Positions 19,592-29,194 of a stretch of 64,000 nucleotides of DNA are shown here, one piece after another. Under the pieces are notes generated by a model. The model searched no databases and was not told where the DNA came from. It saw only the letters and a program-made list of their open reading frames with translations. Source of the DNA: Megalonaias nervosa. Taxonomy: Eukaryota > Mollusca > Bivalvia > Unionida > Unionidae. The stretch covers positions 1-64,000 of the forward strand of contig JAECUM010001121.1 of assembly GCA_016617855.1 (NCBI GenBank), in the 5' to 3' direction. The position numbers and the translations under genes were made by a program. How positions within the stretch are numbered: position 1 is the stretch's first letter; every line of letters starts with the position of its first letter.

Positions 19592-20664
19592 TTAAATTAA
19601 TTGTATTTCGGCCATGAATTCTAGGCACCACCAGTAACGTCCCGGAGATATTTCCGTTGATATTAACGAAAAGATTTCTTTGACTCCCTTAGGTAGTATC
19701 GTCAATAGAGGATTATCATATTTAGTTGGTACTAATGAAGTTGCCGCAGTAATTTTCGAACCGAAAATAGATAACCTATATAATCCAGTTAGTTCTGGAG
19801 TATGTTCGATAGTGTTATTTTGTGGTGTCCATGTTGATAATCCTGATGCTACTGTATATACGATATTTTTAATTTGTCCGTGTGGAATTTTAATCAGATT
19901 AGTTTTTTGAACAATATTAGGTATTCCACTGGCAATATCATTAAGTTTCGTGTTAATGTCGGCTAGTTTTATGTCAACGGTTGGTAAATCACCAAAAAAT
20001 CTTTAAAGGGTTTGTTTACATTTCTGCGGAAATTTAAGAACAGTTCTATATGTTTAGTAAGAGTTTCTGCAAGATTATCATAATTAGTTTTTAATGTGGT
20101 TATTTCATTCCCGATCGGAATTTCCTTATCATCAACGTATTTCTTCGTCGCAGCATCAAAATTATATTCTGGTGTTCTAAGATTATTAATGCCATTATTA
20201 TTCATGTCGAGAAATGCACGCATTATACCGCCGTTGGTCAATACGTACTTAGATTCTTGATCGTCGACATATTTCTTTGTTGCGGCGTCTGCATCTGCGG
20301 TTGGATTTCCAATGTCGGTGATTTTATTCTGATTCATATTAATATCTCCTGTAAATACATCGCCGGATTTCTTAATATAATTACTGAGTGATGTACCAGA
20401 ATCTTGTATTTTACCTTGATCGGCAAAAATAACTATATTATCAGTGACTGCAGTTGGAATTCTTATAAGAACATCTGATAGTTGTATATTACTCGTTTTT
20501 AATCGTCCTTGATTATCCTGAAAAACAACTACTTCATTTTGATCCACACTTGCGAGATTTAATAAATCATCAATTTCATTTCTGAGTTGATCAAGAGTTG
20601 CATACTTAGATAAATCAACTTGTTGATGACCTCTACGGGAAGATCTTCCATAAATATCCACCAT
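19592..20664 (-). CDS. E1 phage-tail-fibre-like protein (frame change at about 19992)
   Basis: Begins at the ATG at 20664. The middle has two repeats of the kind ITDIGNPTADADAATKKYVDD and FDAATKKYVDDKE, the trimeric shaft repeat familiar from phage tail fibres. The first frame stops at 19969. The -1 frame stays open from that point to a stop at 19592-19594 and encodes a further 130 residues rich in beta-type sequence, plausibly the receptor-binding head. At the switch lies T-TTT-TTG (rc of 19991-19997), a classical -1 slippery heptamer in the right phase. Either programmed frameshifting or a homopolymer indel explains this. Expected place: capsid vertex fibre. Confidence 0.75.
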
Positions 20665-20706
20665 TATATTTACTAATGTCTGTTTAAATATGACGTCGTA
20701 GTATAT

Positions 20707-21090
20707 TCATGTACAACTTTGTGGGGGGGGGGTTTTTGTTGATTTTGATATAACATCAAGTACGTTAAGTACTTCTCGACCACATATTGGTGGATCAGTT
20801 AATGTTTGTGTAGGTAATGTTGAATACCATATTGGAGTACTTTGATAACCGCTAATATACTTTAAGAATTCTTTTGGTGGAGCTAGTCCATATGAATCAA
20901 AATAAATAATTCCACGTGGATCAATTGCATAAGCGACCCAATGCGTGCCTGGACCAGAATTTTCATCGAGATTAATAATACCGGTTTCAATGTTATTTGG
21001 TTGTTTCGGTAATTGATCGCGCATAAAAACTCCTCTAAAATTTTTTATTTTTAATTTTTTAGCAGCATCTAGTAAATCAAAATTGGACAT
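20707..21090 (-). CDS. E1 adenain-like cysteine protease
   Basis: 127 residues with the Ulp1/adenain catalytic order: H50 in GTHWVAY, D65 in YFDSYGLAPP, Q95 and C103 in PICGREV. Family knowledge: it matures capsid proteins inside the particle, as in adenoviruses. The C-terminus is probably distorted, since the frame runs through a nine-C homopolymer (G9 on the plus strand, about 20721-20732) and ends soon after. Shorter than typical members of about 180-200 residues. It lies 8 bp after the pX-like gene. Confidence 0.88.
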   Translation of the reverse strand: MSNFDLLDAAKKLKIKNFRGVFMRDQLPKQPNNIETGIINLDENSGPGTHWVAYAIDPRGIIYFDSYGLAPPKEFLKYISGYQSTPIWYSTLPTQTLTDPPICGREVLNVLDVISKSTKTPPPQSCT

Positions 21091-21098
21091 AGGAGATA

Positions 21099-21566
21099 TT
21101 AGTAAACTGTCCCTGGTAATCTTAGGCCTTTTCCGTACCAGTGTGGGGTCCCTGGTAATCTTAGACCCCTTCCCTTTTTTTTTGGTGTTCGTTTTATTCC
21201 CTGTCCGGTTGCTTTCTTTAATGCCATTCCAGCAGCAGTTCCAACAGCACCTAATGCAGCTGCTTTTGCAACAGCTGGAGCTGCAGCGGCTATTAATGCT
21301 GGTATAGCAGCAAGAAGTGGAAATATACCACCCGTCTTAATTATATCTTTAATGGCACCCGCAGAAAGATTAAGTTTTATACCTTTATTTGATTTTTTGG
21401 CTTCATTGAAATGCCCGAGCTGACGTTCTGTAAGAGATAATTTATTTGAACCGCTCATCTGATCTTTCTTTAGCAATATTTTTAATCCACAATTATTTTT
21501 TGATGCTGATTGTATCTTTTTAATCTGACCAGGAGTCAGACTAACACTAACATTATTATACGACAT
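21099..21566 (-). CDS. E1 pX/pVI-like minor capsid or core protein
   Basis: 155 residues: charged N-terminal third, an LSAGAIKDIIKTGG segment, an Ala-rich hydrophobic stretch (about residues 85-115), then a basic tail with KKKGRGLRLPG and a second GLRLPG. E2's homologue has LSAAKITAMAKQGG followed by the same Ala-rich part. Proteins of this design in Polintons and adintoviruses are compared with adenovirus core peptide X, and a membrane-active or genome-binding role is inferred. The GLRLPG duplication could be a protease-processing site. Confidence 0.7.
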   Translation of the reverse strand: MSYNNVSVSLTPGQIKKIQSASKNNCGLKILLKKDQMSGSNKLSLTERQLGHFNEAKKSNKGIKLNLSAGAIKDIIKTGGIFPLLAAIPALIAAAAPAVAKAAALGAVGTAAGMALKKATGQGIKRTPKKKGRGLRLPGTPHWYGKGLRLPGTVY

Positions 21567-21589
21567 TATAATATTTATAAATAATCTAA

Positions 21590-22978
21590 TTACATGTTTT
21601 CTACTGGAGCATCAACGACTCTCATTCGTCCACCAGCACCTTCAAGTAACATCGATTTATCGCTGAGTATGACAGCAATTGCTCTGTAATTGGCAATAGC
21701 TCCAATATCTCTATTAACATGAGCTCGAAAATGTATATCGACTACAGATTGTCTGGTTAAATCTAAATGTTCGAGCGAAAAATAATAAATTGGGTATAAT
21801 GTTGTAAAATCCAATTGTGATATTTGTAAACCAGTATCAACATTTTGATCACGTCCCATGAACGTCATTAGACGGTGATATACACGTGCTACATGATTTT
21901 GATCGAAATTCAGTAAAATATCCTCGGATGGTTCTTGATGTCCATTTATTCTTAAGGAAACTTCGGAAACACCAAGATTATCAAATATCATAATACTACG
22001 TGTTTGATCATCCACCCGTGCAGCATCTTGAAATGCAATAAATATATGTCGTGGTGCAGAAACACCTTGTTGTGATGCTATTTGCCAGGTAAATAAACCA
22101 TTAATATTACTCTGGATAGCATCTGTGGTCATTGTTAACCACGATAATGCTGATTTACCACCTTGATTCATAAAAGAGAGTAGACGATCTTCTTCAGTTA
22201 TTGATGGAGTCATCACCGGCATCCACAATGAAAGTTTTGTAAGAATTACTTTGCCAGGATCACCAGCGAGTCTCCATAATGCATCGTTGTCGGTTGCTTT
22301 TCGTACAACTGTATGCTTAGATCCGAAAATGACTTTTCTGACATTTCTACAAAATCCAAATATATGTGATAGTGGAATCACACATGAAAATGCTCTTCTT
22401 CCACCACGCAACATTGCTCGACGTGATCTAAATCCTAAGTTGAAATCTGGATCCACATTAATAATCATACTTTGTACATCCGCATTGGCGTTTCTAGCAA
22501 AATTTCTTGGTTGTCCTATTTCATATTGTCGATACTCTGGAGAATCAGTTGTATCCTTTGCAAACATCATTGATGGACCAGCTGATCTTGAATAATCATC
22601 ACTATATCTTGCAAGACCAAGTATTGTTGTTGCAACGTCGACATCCTTCTGAATAGATTCAATATTTTTTCCGTCAATCATGTACGTTGCACTGTCAAAT
22701 AATGCCATAATACCATTATTAACAAAACCGACATTAACATCGTCTCCATATGCTACTGGTGCTGCAGGATTAGCAATATTTAAAATTTCACCTTCGACTT
22801 CAATAAATGCTTCAGCGGGTAAGAAATATCTACTTGTATCCTGAACCTGTAGTTCGATTCGTCCACGCTGATCTGGAATTCGTGCGTCGTAAGAATAATA
22901 CTGATAATCACGCACAGACTCATCTTTAAGTACTGGTGCGTCCATGTCAAATACGGGATCAGATATACGTTTGAACAT
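21590..22978 (-). CDS. E1 major capsid protein (double jelly-roll, hexon-like)
   Basis: 462 residues, intact. Landmarks shared with the broken E2 copy: YSDDYSR, SHIFGFCRNVRKV followed by KHTV, LSLWMPVMTPSI, and FTTLYPIYYF near the end. These match the Polinton MCP family that builds pseudo-hexameric capsomers. Two jelly-roll domains are expected. It sits amid protease, pX-like and minor capsid genes, all on the minus strand and spaced by 8-25 bp, which looks like a late block. Confidence 0.9.
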   Translation of the reverse strand: MFKRISDPVFDMDAPVLKDESVRDYQYYSYDARIPDQRGRIELQVQDTSRYFLPAEAFIEVEGEILNIANPAAPVAYGDDVNVGFVNNGIMALFDSATYMIDGKNIESIQKDVDVATTILGLARYSDDYSRSAGPSMMFAKDTTDSPEYRQYEIGQPRNFARNANADVQSMIINVDPDFNLGFRSRRAMLRGGRRAFSCVIPLSHIFGFCRNVRKVIFGSKHTVVRKATDNDALWRLAGDPGKVILTKLSLWMPVMTPSITEEDRLLSFMNQGGKSALSWLTMTTDAIQSNINGLFTWQIASQQGVSAPRHIFIAFQDAARVDDQTRSIMIFDNLGVSEVSLRINGHQEPSEDILLNFDQNHVARVYHRLMTFMGRDQNVDTGLQISQLDFTTLYPIYYFSLEHLDLTRQSVVDIHFRAHVNRDIGAIANYRAIAVILSDKSMLLEGAGGRMRVVDAPVENM

Positions 22979-22992
22979 CTTTATTATATTTA

Positions 22993-23466
22993 TTATCGTC
23001 TAAAACGAAGATTACTTCGGGAAGTGAGACCACTTCCTGCTATCAGACTAGCAGTTATATTTTTTTCTTTTTCTGATAAAGGCACATCAGCCAACTCTGC
23101 CAGTTTTTGATTAGCAACTTGATTTATTATTTTACTGACATTTGCAGGCATAACTTCTGTACTAGGTAATTTTACAGGTTGAGGTCGGACCGCAGGTCTG
23201 CGTATTAATCGTGTTAATCTATCTTTAATCGCTGAAAATGCTTTACCAGCGAGATTACCCATAGCACCAATACCTTTTTCACGAACAACATCAATAGCTT
23301 TCATTCCCAGTTGCTTTGCGATCGGTATTGCTTTCGGGGCTATCCTTCTAAATAGACCCTGAACAACATCACCTAGTCCATCTCCGTAGGTTGTCTTGTA
23401 TACTGGTAATCTTGAATTTATTACCCTGACCATAGTTGATCCACGTTGAGTACTATGTACTATCAT
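22993..23466 (-). CDS. E1 basic minor capsid protein
   Basis: 157 residues from the ATG at 23466, preceded by TATAATAAA; an upstream in-frame extension to 23568 overlaps the next gene and is unlikely. N-terminal basic segment, then an amphipathic GLFRRIAPKAIPIAKQLG stretch, a RLIRR-type basic patch and a helical tail. E2's 53870-54230 gene shows the same RRKIVGG/APGIARKVAP design. Probably an internal capsid or core component. Named homology beyond Polintons is not claimed. Confidence 0.65.
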   Translation of the reverse strand: MIVHSTQRGSTMVRVINSRLPVYKTTYGDGLGDVVQGLFRRIAPKAIPIAKQLGMKAIDVVREKGIGAMGNLAGKAFSAIKDRLTRLIRRPAVRPQPVKLPSTEVMPANVSKIINQVANQKLAELADVPLSEKEKNITASLIAGSGLTSRSNLRFRR

Positions 23467-23497
23467 TTTATTATAGTTATTATATTTAATTACATAC

Positions 23498-24519
23498 TCA
23501 GTCGCTGTAGTAGTCATCGGCAATTTCATTAATAAGAGACTGATAAACATCAACGTCCATGATACCACCGGTAAATAATCGTCTGCAAATATCAGCTACT
23601 TCATTAATTATTTCTAGGGAATTATTACCAGCTCGTTTTCCTCCAATGAGGATTTCTAATCGATCAACATCAGCAAGAACATTATTGGGACAAGTAATAA
23701 GACCACTTCCTAAGCCACTTCCAATTACGTTGCCAGAAGAGGTGTCTGACGGCCAATATTCTTCTTCCTCCTCTTCCTTTTTGCTTGGTTTTTGTTGTTC
23801 TGGAGATTGTATTAATTGCTGTGATAGTGGTGGTAATATTTGTGGCAATTGTTGTTGGGGTGGTGGTGATACTTGTTGTGGTAGTGGTGGTAGCATTGGT
23901 GATAGTGGTAATTTAAATCGTGGTTGTTTTTGTGGTTTTGGAGATTGTGGCAATTGTTTAGATTTTTCTTTTATATAGTTATGTACAACCTCATCAAATT
24001 CATTAAAATTTTTAATATCTTCATTAGATCTAATTTCTGGAATACCAGTATATATATGCGATATACATCCTTAATCCAATTGGCAGAGTTCAGAGATTTA
24101 ACATGTTCTGGTTTTACATATTTTTGTCTTTCATAATATCCAAATGCGGCAATATCAAGTAATTGGTCTTTGTCCTTGATAGCAGCAATACCTTCAGGTG
24201 TAAATTTATCTATTATTTTAATTCTGGTTTTTGGTTGTCGTGGTTGTGGTTGTGGTTGTGGTTGAGCCGCTTGAATACGACCAGCAATATCAGCAGGTAA
24301 TGTTTCAAGAACTCGTTGTGTTGCCTCAGTTGCTGTAACAATTTTCTTTGTTGGTTCGACAATCGGTTTAAATAATTGTTTTGTATCCTTTTCAAATTCG
24401 ACTTGAGATTCTTGTCGTTCTTGTAATTGTTGCTTGAAAGCATCACGAACAGGTAAATATTTTTTAATTGCTTCTAGTCGCTCTCGTGCTAATCTAGCTG
24501 AATGAGGTTCTCTCTCCAA
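23498..24519 (-). CDS. E1 large Pro/Gln-rich structural protein (frameshifted)
   Basis: Two overlapping-phase frames, 24519-23971 and 23953-23498, are one gene broken in the (AT)n run near 24055. Past that point the other frame is open without gap. The N-terminal half is helical and charged, with a Gln-Pro repeat. The middle is Pro/Gln-rich with a poly-Glu patch. The C-terminus has RLEILIGG, AGN, then a helical end. That C-terminal pattern recurs in E2's 56616-55049 gene, so the two are homologous. The start is also odd: the ATG at about 24525, after TATTTAATA, is out of frame by a GAGAGA-run indel. Virion assembly role inferred from position only. Confidence 0.65.
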
Positions 24520-24683
24520 TATTCATTATTAAATAATATTTATAATAGATATTTAATTGAATTTGAAATCACTAAAAATACTTAATAAAACGCGATAACT
24601 CTGCTCCTCCTCTGCTAGAGAATTATTTCCCCTTTCTATGTATGTCTGTATGTATGCATGTTTGTCTGTATTTTAATTTATCA

Positions 24684-24894
24684 AAAATAATCAGTAGATC
24701 CCAGCGGTTACCCTTCAATGGAGCCCCTCGATAGCCTGTGTGACTTTCATGGGGTCCTTACATTATCGTTCTCTCTTATGACGTATTATGCGGCACGCCC
24801 ATGTTCTGTTTCTTTTGGCTAACACCCTTTCTGGATGTTTATTTGGGGGTTCTTCCATGGGGCAGAGAGCTCAAGGCATGCTACTGATTATTTT
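24684..24894 (-). other. Long-stem structured domain (D1), right copy
   Basis: AAAATAATCAGTAG (24684-24697) pairs perfectly with CTACTGATTATTTT (24881-24894) across a 183-bp interior. The left-TIR copy (about 10152-10356) keeps the pairing apart from one base. The E2-edge copy at 43624-43833 has a 17-bp stem in which a T-A pair has become C-G on both arms. This is a compensatory change, so pairing itself seems to be maintained. Confidence 0.55.
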
Positions 24895-24990
24895 GGGGGG
24901 GGGGGCAAATTTGCATAGACACACCTCCCGGCGAATTTCTAATTGACGAAAGCGAAATATTAGCAATTCAGAAGGCTGTCTAGGCATTGC

Positions 24991-25075
24991 GATTTCGATA
25001 AAACCCCTACGAAACCCCGGGGTAGAATTCCAAAATGGAATCCGACCACGAGATACGTGGTGGTTTATCGAAATC
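24991..25075 (-). other. Cloverleaf-like structured domain (D2), right copy
   Basis: Outer arms 24991-25002 and 25064-25075 pair over 12 bp. Internal hairpins are ACCCCGGGGT (25014-25023), ATTCCA/TGGAAT (25027-25032 and 25036-25041) and ACCACG/CGTGGT (25045-25050 and 25056-25061). It mirrors the left-TIR copy. Confidence 0.6.
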
Positions 25076-25107
25076 TCGGGGGATGCCTCCCCCCCCCCCC
25101 ACTTATT

Positions 25108-25219
25108 AAAAGACGTGGGCGACCCGGGGACCCGAACCCATCTCGGCGAGATCTGGGGTCGAACCGCAAACATCAGTATTAAAGTTTCCAGCAACTTTAA
25201 CATTGAGCTAACGAACTCG
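25108..25219 (-). ncRNA. tRNA-like pol III unit in E1 right TIR
   Basis: Mirror of the left copy: A-box-like TAGCTCAATG (25210-25201) and B-box-like GGTTCGACCCC (25165-25155). The downstream T run is TTTT (25111-25108). Confidence 0.45.
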
Positions 25220-26748
25220 ACTACGGATATACGTTTTAGAAATTATTATATGTGCTTATTGTGCAATAGCATTTGATGTCTGATTTTACAAATAAATAAA
25301 TATTTATAATTTTATTAAGATATTTTGCCATTATATATATGAACCGATTAAAATGTATTATATTTAAAATTAAAGCACGGAAATAAAATGCACACAAATA
25401 CCTATCTCCGGGGAGATATCCGCGGCGATAAACACAGCTATTGTTTGAATTACCACACATGTCCTTGAAAAATCGGTACGCATACCTATCTCAGTACATG
25501 TATGTATGACTCACTTCATGTATATACATGCAATAGTTGATCTGGATAAATTCATAGCAGCAGGAAGGGTGAATGACAAAAATTGAGTGACCCGCGAGTA
25601 AACTAAACGCATTAAAGCAAAAGTCAAAAATGAAGTAACAAACATGAGCTAACCCAAAAGATTTATTATTCGTTTTTCAAACTAAAAGGTAATAATATAG
25701 TTAGAAGGTTCGGTTTATCGTTTTGACCCTTATTTTTTGTTATTTATTTTTACTTAACGTTCAGGCAAAAATGGTAGGGTTCACCCTGCAATCTGAACTC
25801 ATTCATTGCTTCTTACCATGTTTAGAGCAATACAGAATGTTTGTGATTAAAGTGGATTAATCAGTGTCTGAAACTTTATTAAGATACTCATGAAATTAGT
25901 CGATAAAAAACCAGAAAGGACACGCGCTAAAACTTCCTGAGTATGCAGTGAACTAACTTTGCATGCAACATTTTCATCAGGATTTTCAATGCTCCTAGTA
26001 CGTAAATATCTGGTCATGCATGCCAGTAAATTTTGTGCAATGCATCTGAAGCAGAGGTAAGGCGTGGTTCCCACACATGGGCGCCCGCACATAGGGGCAA
26101 GGGGGGTGGGGCACTTGCTCCCTCCACCCCTCCCGATTTTACCTCCTAAAATATTGTAACAATCCAAGGTGTTTACTTGACCGAGCGATGTCAAATCCTG
26201 GCGCGATTCCGCTAGAAGTCATACGTTTCCCTAATTCTAAAGACCTCTCTACAACTACTGTTGTAAACTGGAAGGTGCAGCGTGTCCATTATATGAAACA
26301 TTTGACTCTAATACAAGACCACAGATATCACAACTTCCCAATTCTCTATCAACCGCACAACTGCATGGTTTCTCTTAATTAACTTTCTGTAACGTACCGT
26401 CAGCATGTCATGCACTAATACAGGAGCTATTTTACTACACCACCTTAGCCAGTCAAACCATGGTTTGAAGCCACATATCGCCTGTAACTTTGCATCACAT
26501 TCGCCGCCATGGCAACGATAAACGGTGCCTGCCTACGACGCAACATTCCCTTCTCGTTTATTCCACTGTGTAATTTACCAGTCTCCAATCATAAATACTG
26601 TACCTGGAGTCACACAATCAATTTACACAATTAGATTTTTATTGGGACTACTGAGCAACATGGACACTCATGCGGCTCTGACCTGAATTGACCAAAAGTA
26701 AACCATGTTATCATGGAAACTCATTAACACTTCACTCCGTGACGTTTC

Positions 26749-26750
<2 letters not shown>

Positions 26751-26797
<47 letters not shown>

Positions 26798-27091
26798 TTT
26801 AGATTTGTAACGTAGCTTTAACAATTTTTCAGTCATATCGCTACGATGTCTGCAGTGTGACAGTTTATGGTAGCGCTGGGGCATGTTGCCGCAGACATGT
26901 AGCATCATGTCCCACCAATTCACATTATCCTGGCACCAGGCCGAGCAGTTCTAACACTAACCTCTTAATGCTGAGCGCCAAGCAAGGCAGCTACCATTTT
27001 TATAAGTCTTGGTATTACTCAGCCTGGGTTTGAACCCGCGACCTCCCGCACCCCAGGAGGATGTTCTCACCACTAGGCCATCGGAGCGGTC
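26751..27091 (-). mobile_element. SINE family B, copy in duplication copy 1
   Basis: The tRNA-like head reads from 27091 leftward: TGGCCTAGTGGTGAG (A box) and GGTTCAAACCC (B box). A body of about 230 bp follows and the 3' end is a (GT)n tract at 26752-26796. Near-identical copy at 33423-33787; diverged copy at 61340-61691. Confidence 0.8.
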
Positions 27092-27819
27092 TTTGCTCCT
27101 AGTAACTGGCTAATTATTTCGTCCTGAGGAATATCTTCACGGGACCGACTTCCCAAAATCAAACAAGTAGTCACAAACATCTAAGAAATCCTTAAAACAA
27201 GGCGCTATAAACAAATGCACATACTCCAAATTTATTACAATACATCCGTAAACTTAATAGCTGACCACTACATGTTTGTTCCCCCCCCCAAAAAAAAAAA
27301 AAAAATAATAATTCTGCGGGCGCCCCTGTTTCCACACAGGAAAAGATCGTGACTATTTGTAGTGTCCTGTTGTTAATAATCACCTACAGCCCAGAGCGGG
27401 ATCAAGATCATGTATGAAAACACATCAGTGCAGTAACGAAAGGAATATTCAAATGGTGAATGAGACTAACAATGCAGTAGATCCAATGTTCTTGAAGACC
27501 ACATCAGCTGTCATCGGATTTAATCTGTTTTTAGGACACACAGTTGGTTGAGGTCAACGAGAAAGTGTTTGCGACGGTTCAAAAGTTCATGAATACAAGC
27601 TAAAACTCATTTGTCTAATCACTGTTGGTGTTTTTACATTTATCTGATATAATTCTAGTAGGTATATATTTACTAATTACACACCACCTAAGCTGAATTA
27701 AAAGGTACCCCCCTCTCCCGCAAACCAGCGTATTCATTTTCGAATTGTTTCCTTTAATATGCAGAAACATGTTTCTGCTAATATTTTAGTTAATTACTGT
27801 GTGATAGTATTACAATATT

Positions 27820-28112
27820 TCATGTATAATTAACAGCGAACAATTAACAATGCATAAGGAATAGTGTACAATTAACAATGTATAATGAACAGTGTACAAT
27901 TAACAATGTATAATTAACAGTGTACAAATTAGCAATATACAATTAACAATGTATAATTAATAATGTATAATTAACAGCGTACAATTAACAATGTATAATA
28001 ACATTTTACAATTAACAATGTATACTTAACAGCGTGAAATTAACAATGTACAATTAACAATGTATAATTAACAGTGTACAATTAACAATGTATAATTACC
28101 AATGTATAATTA
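27820..28112. repeat. Minisatellite, ACAATTAACAATGTATAATT type
   Basis: About twenty units of 14 bp (AATTAACAATGTAT and AATTAACAGTGTAC variants). The duplicated counterpart is at about 34519-34810. No coding potential. Confidence 0.9.
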
Positions 28113-28983
28113 ACAATCTTTTGCAATCCTAAGCCTACGTTTCCTTATTATTTAACCAAAGATTATTGTTAATGAGAAGATAGTTGTTCCTAAGTTTTTA
28201 AGCCAGATCTTCTGTATCTAAGGCTCTGACTTGTCTGTACCTTTATGAATACATAGTGTTTAAATGAATATACACCATCACATCGCGCATGTGCCACAAT
28301 ACATTGGCACCACATTTAACTGATGTTATTGGATTTTTCTCCAGTCATATCAAGTTAGTAGCACTAATTTCTATATGACCAATTTGTTTCTTTCCTTTTT
28401 CTTTTTTTGCAAGTAAAGATCAACGTGCTTGTGATTGCCAATATGGCTGAAAGCAAATTTTATAAGCAGATTTAAAGGTCGTCATTCCACTGCATTGGCT
28501 TCCGACAAATTTCAACAGTTTGGGTGTTTATGAAAGCCGATTACTTATGTTTGGTCATTTCGAATTGCGGACTACATGTAAGAAGTACTTACTTTCGAAA
28601 CTGAAGAGTCTGACAACTTGCAACCCTCAAACTTTAAGAATTTTGGCGACGCAAGTTCTCCAGTGAACATCGAGAATTTAATATGTTTTGAAAACGCACG
28701 TTAACATAGGTTTACGAATAATTTGAATTATTTCAAATCAAGGTCAAGACATACATAATTATGACCCTAGTAAGTCGTGACAACAAAGTAAAGTGATTAT
28801 ATGCGCCGGACTCTTAAGATGCATATACGAGTCCACTAATCTGGTGGGCGTAGGGTCAATAAATGAATCGCCATGTAGCAAGATATGCTTCACTTAGCGC
28901 CGAACGTGCCTTGAGGCGTGTCATGTCTTTGTGTCAGAGACCAAATATAAGCCGAGGAAAAACTAATTAACCAGATATTAAGG

Positions 28984-29118
28984 ATGTCGCGAACAGGTTC
29001 GTTGCTTATTACAGGAGGAAATGGAGGAATAGGGCTAGAAACAGTTCGACAGCTGGTTTCCATGGAAAATGGACCCCAACATATTTTCGCCTGCTGTGAA
29101 AGTCTTGACAATATCAAG
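28984..29118 (+). CDS. SDR gene exon 1, duplicate copy (orphan or alternative first exon)
   Basis: Identical 45-codon exon to 35924-36058, starting at ATG and containing LLITGGNGGIGLETVRQL, the NAD(P)-binding Rossmann TGxxxGIG motif. It ends at a GT donor. The downstream exons (37567 onward) exist once, so this copy is either a skipped duplicate or an alternative first exon with its own duplicated promoter. Phase 0 would allow splicing to exon 2 in either case. Confidence 0.75.
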
Positions 29119-29194
29119 GTATATATGCATGCATACTGGCACGTGTTTCTTCAGTTGTAAGGATTTTGTACCTTTCTTTTTTCCTCTTCTGGAC

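Larger units (their letters stand above)
9259..25787. mobile_element. E1: Polinton/adintovirus-like element, 16.5 kb, nearly complete
   Basis: Bounded by inverted repeats of about 1.19 kb beginning AGGGTGAACCCTAC at the left and ending in its reverse complement at the right. Seen inside: rve-type integrase, FtsK/HerA-type ATPase, family B polymerase, SF1 helicase, adenain-like protease, hexon-like and penton-like capsid proteins. That set is diagnostic of Polintons (Mavericks) and the adintovirus group. Most frames are open; clear breaks are confined to four places (near 14090, 19994, 24055 and the start of the 24.5-kb gene). The usual 6-bp target duplication is not evident: the six left-flanking bases are GCAGGA and the right ones GCAATC. 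Confidence 0.9.
24596..25787 (-). repeat. E1 right terminal inverted repeat
   Basis: Inverted copy of the left TIR. Its tip reads GTAGGGTTCACCCT and is followed within two bases by the start of a segmental-duplication copy. A GAATGACAAAAATTGAG-containing outer part, the tRNA-like unit, cloverleaf-like domain and long-stem domain appear in mirror order. Confidence 0.92.
25789..29194. repeat. Segmental duplication, copy 1
   Basis: Nearly identical to 32466-36134, with only scattered substitutions, microsatellite length differences and one SINE present in copy 2. It begins within two bases of E1's right tip and ends with CTTCTGGAC in an SDR intron. It carries a SINE (26751-27091), a minisatellite (27820-28112) and SDR exon 1. 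Confidence 0.95.

Noticed and set aside
25236..25460. 74-residue protein found in both E1 TIRs (also 9589-9813)
   Set aside because: Present twice only because it lies in the TIR; low-complexity AT-rich peptide with no motif.
25847..26194. 115-residue protein duplicated at 32523-32870
   Set aside because: Duplicate only through the segmental duplication; no family resemblance and no splice context.
27040..27091. tRNA gene
   Set aside because: The A and B boxes belong to the head of a family B SINE with a long body and (GT)n tail, not to a free-standing tRNA.
27820..28112. CRISPR-like array
   Set aside because: The units are contiguous 14-bp minisatellite repeats without unique spacers, in a eukaryotic genome.
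28890..29117. Minus-strand 75-residue frame over SDR exon 1
   Set aside because: Antisense shadow of the exon, which has the Rossmann motif and a donor site on the plus strand.
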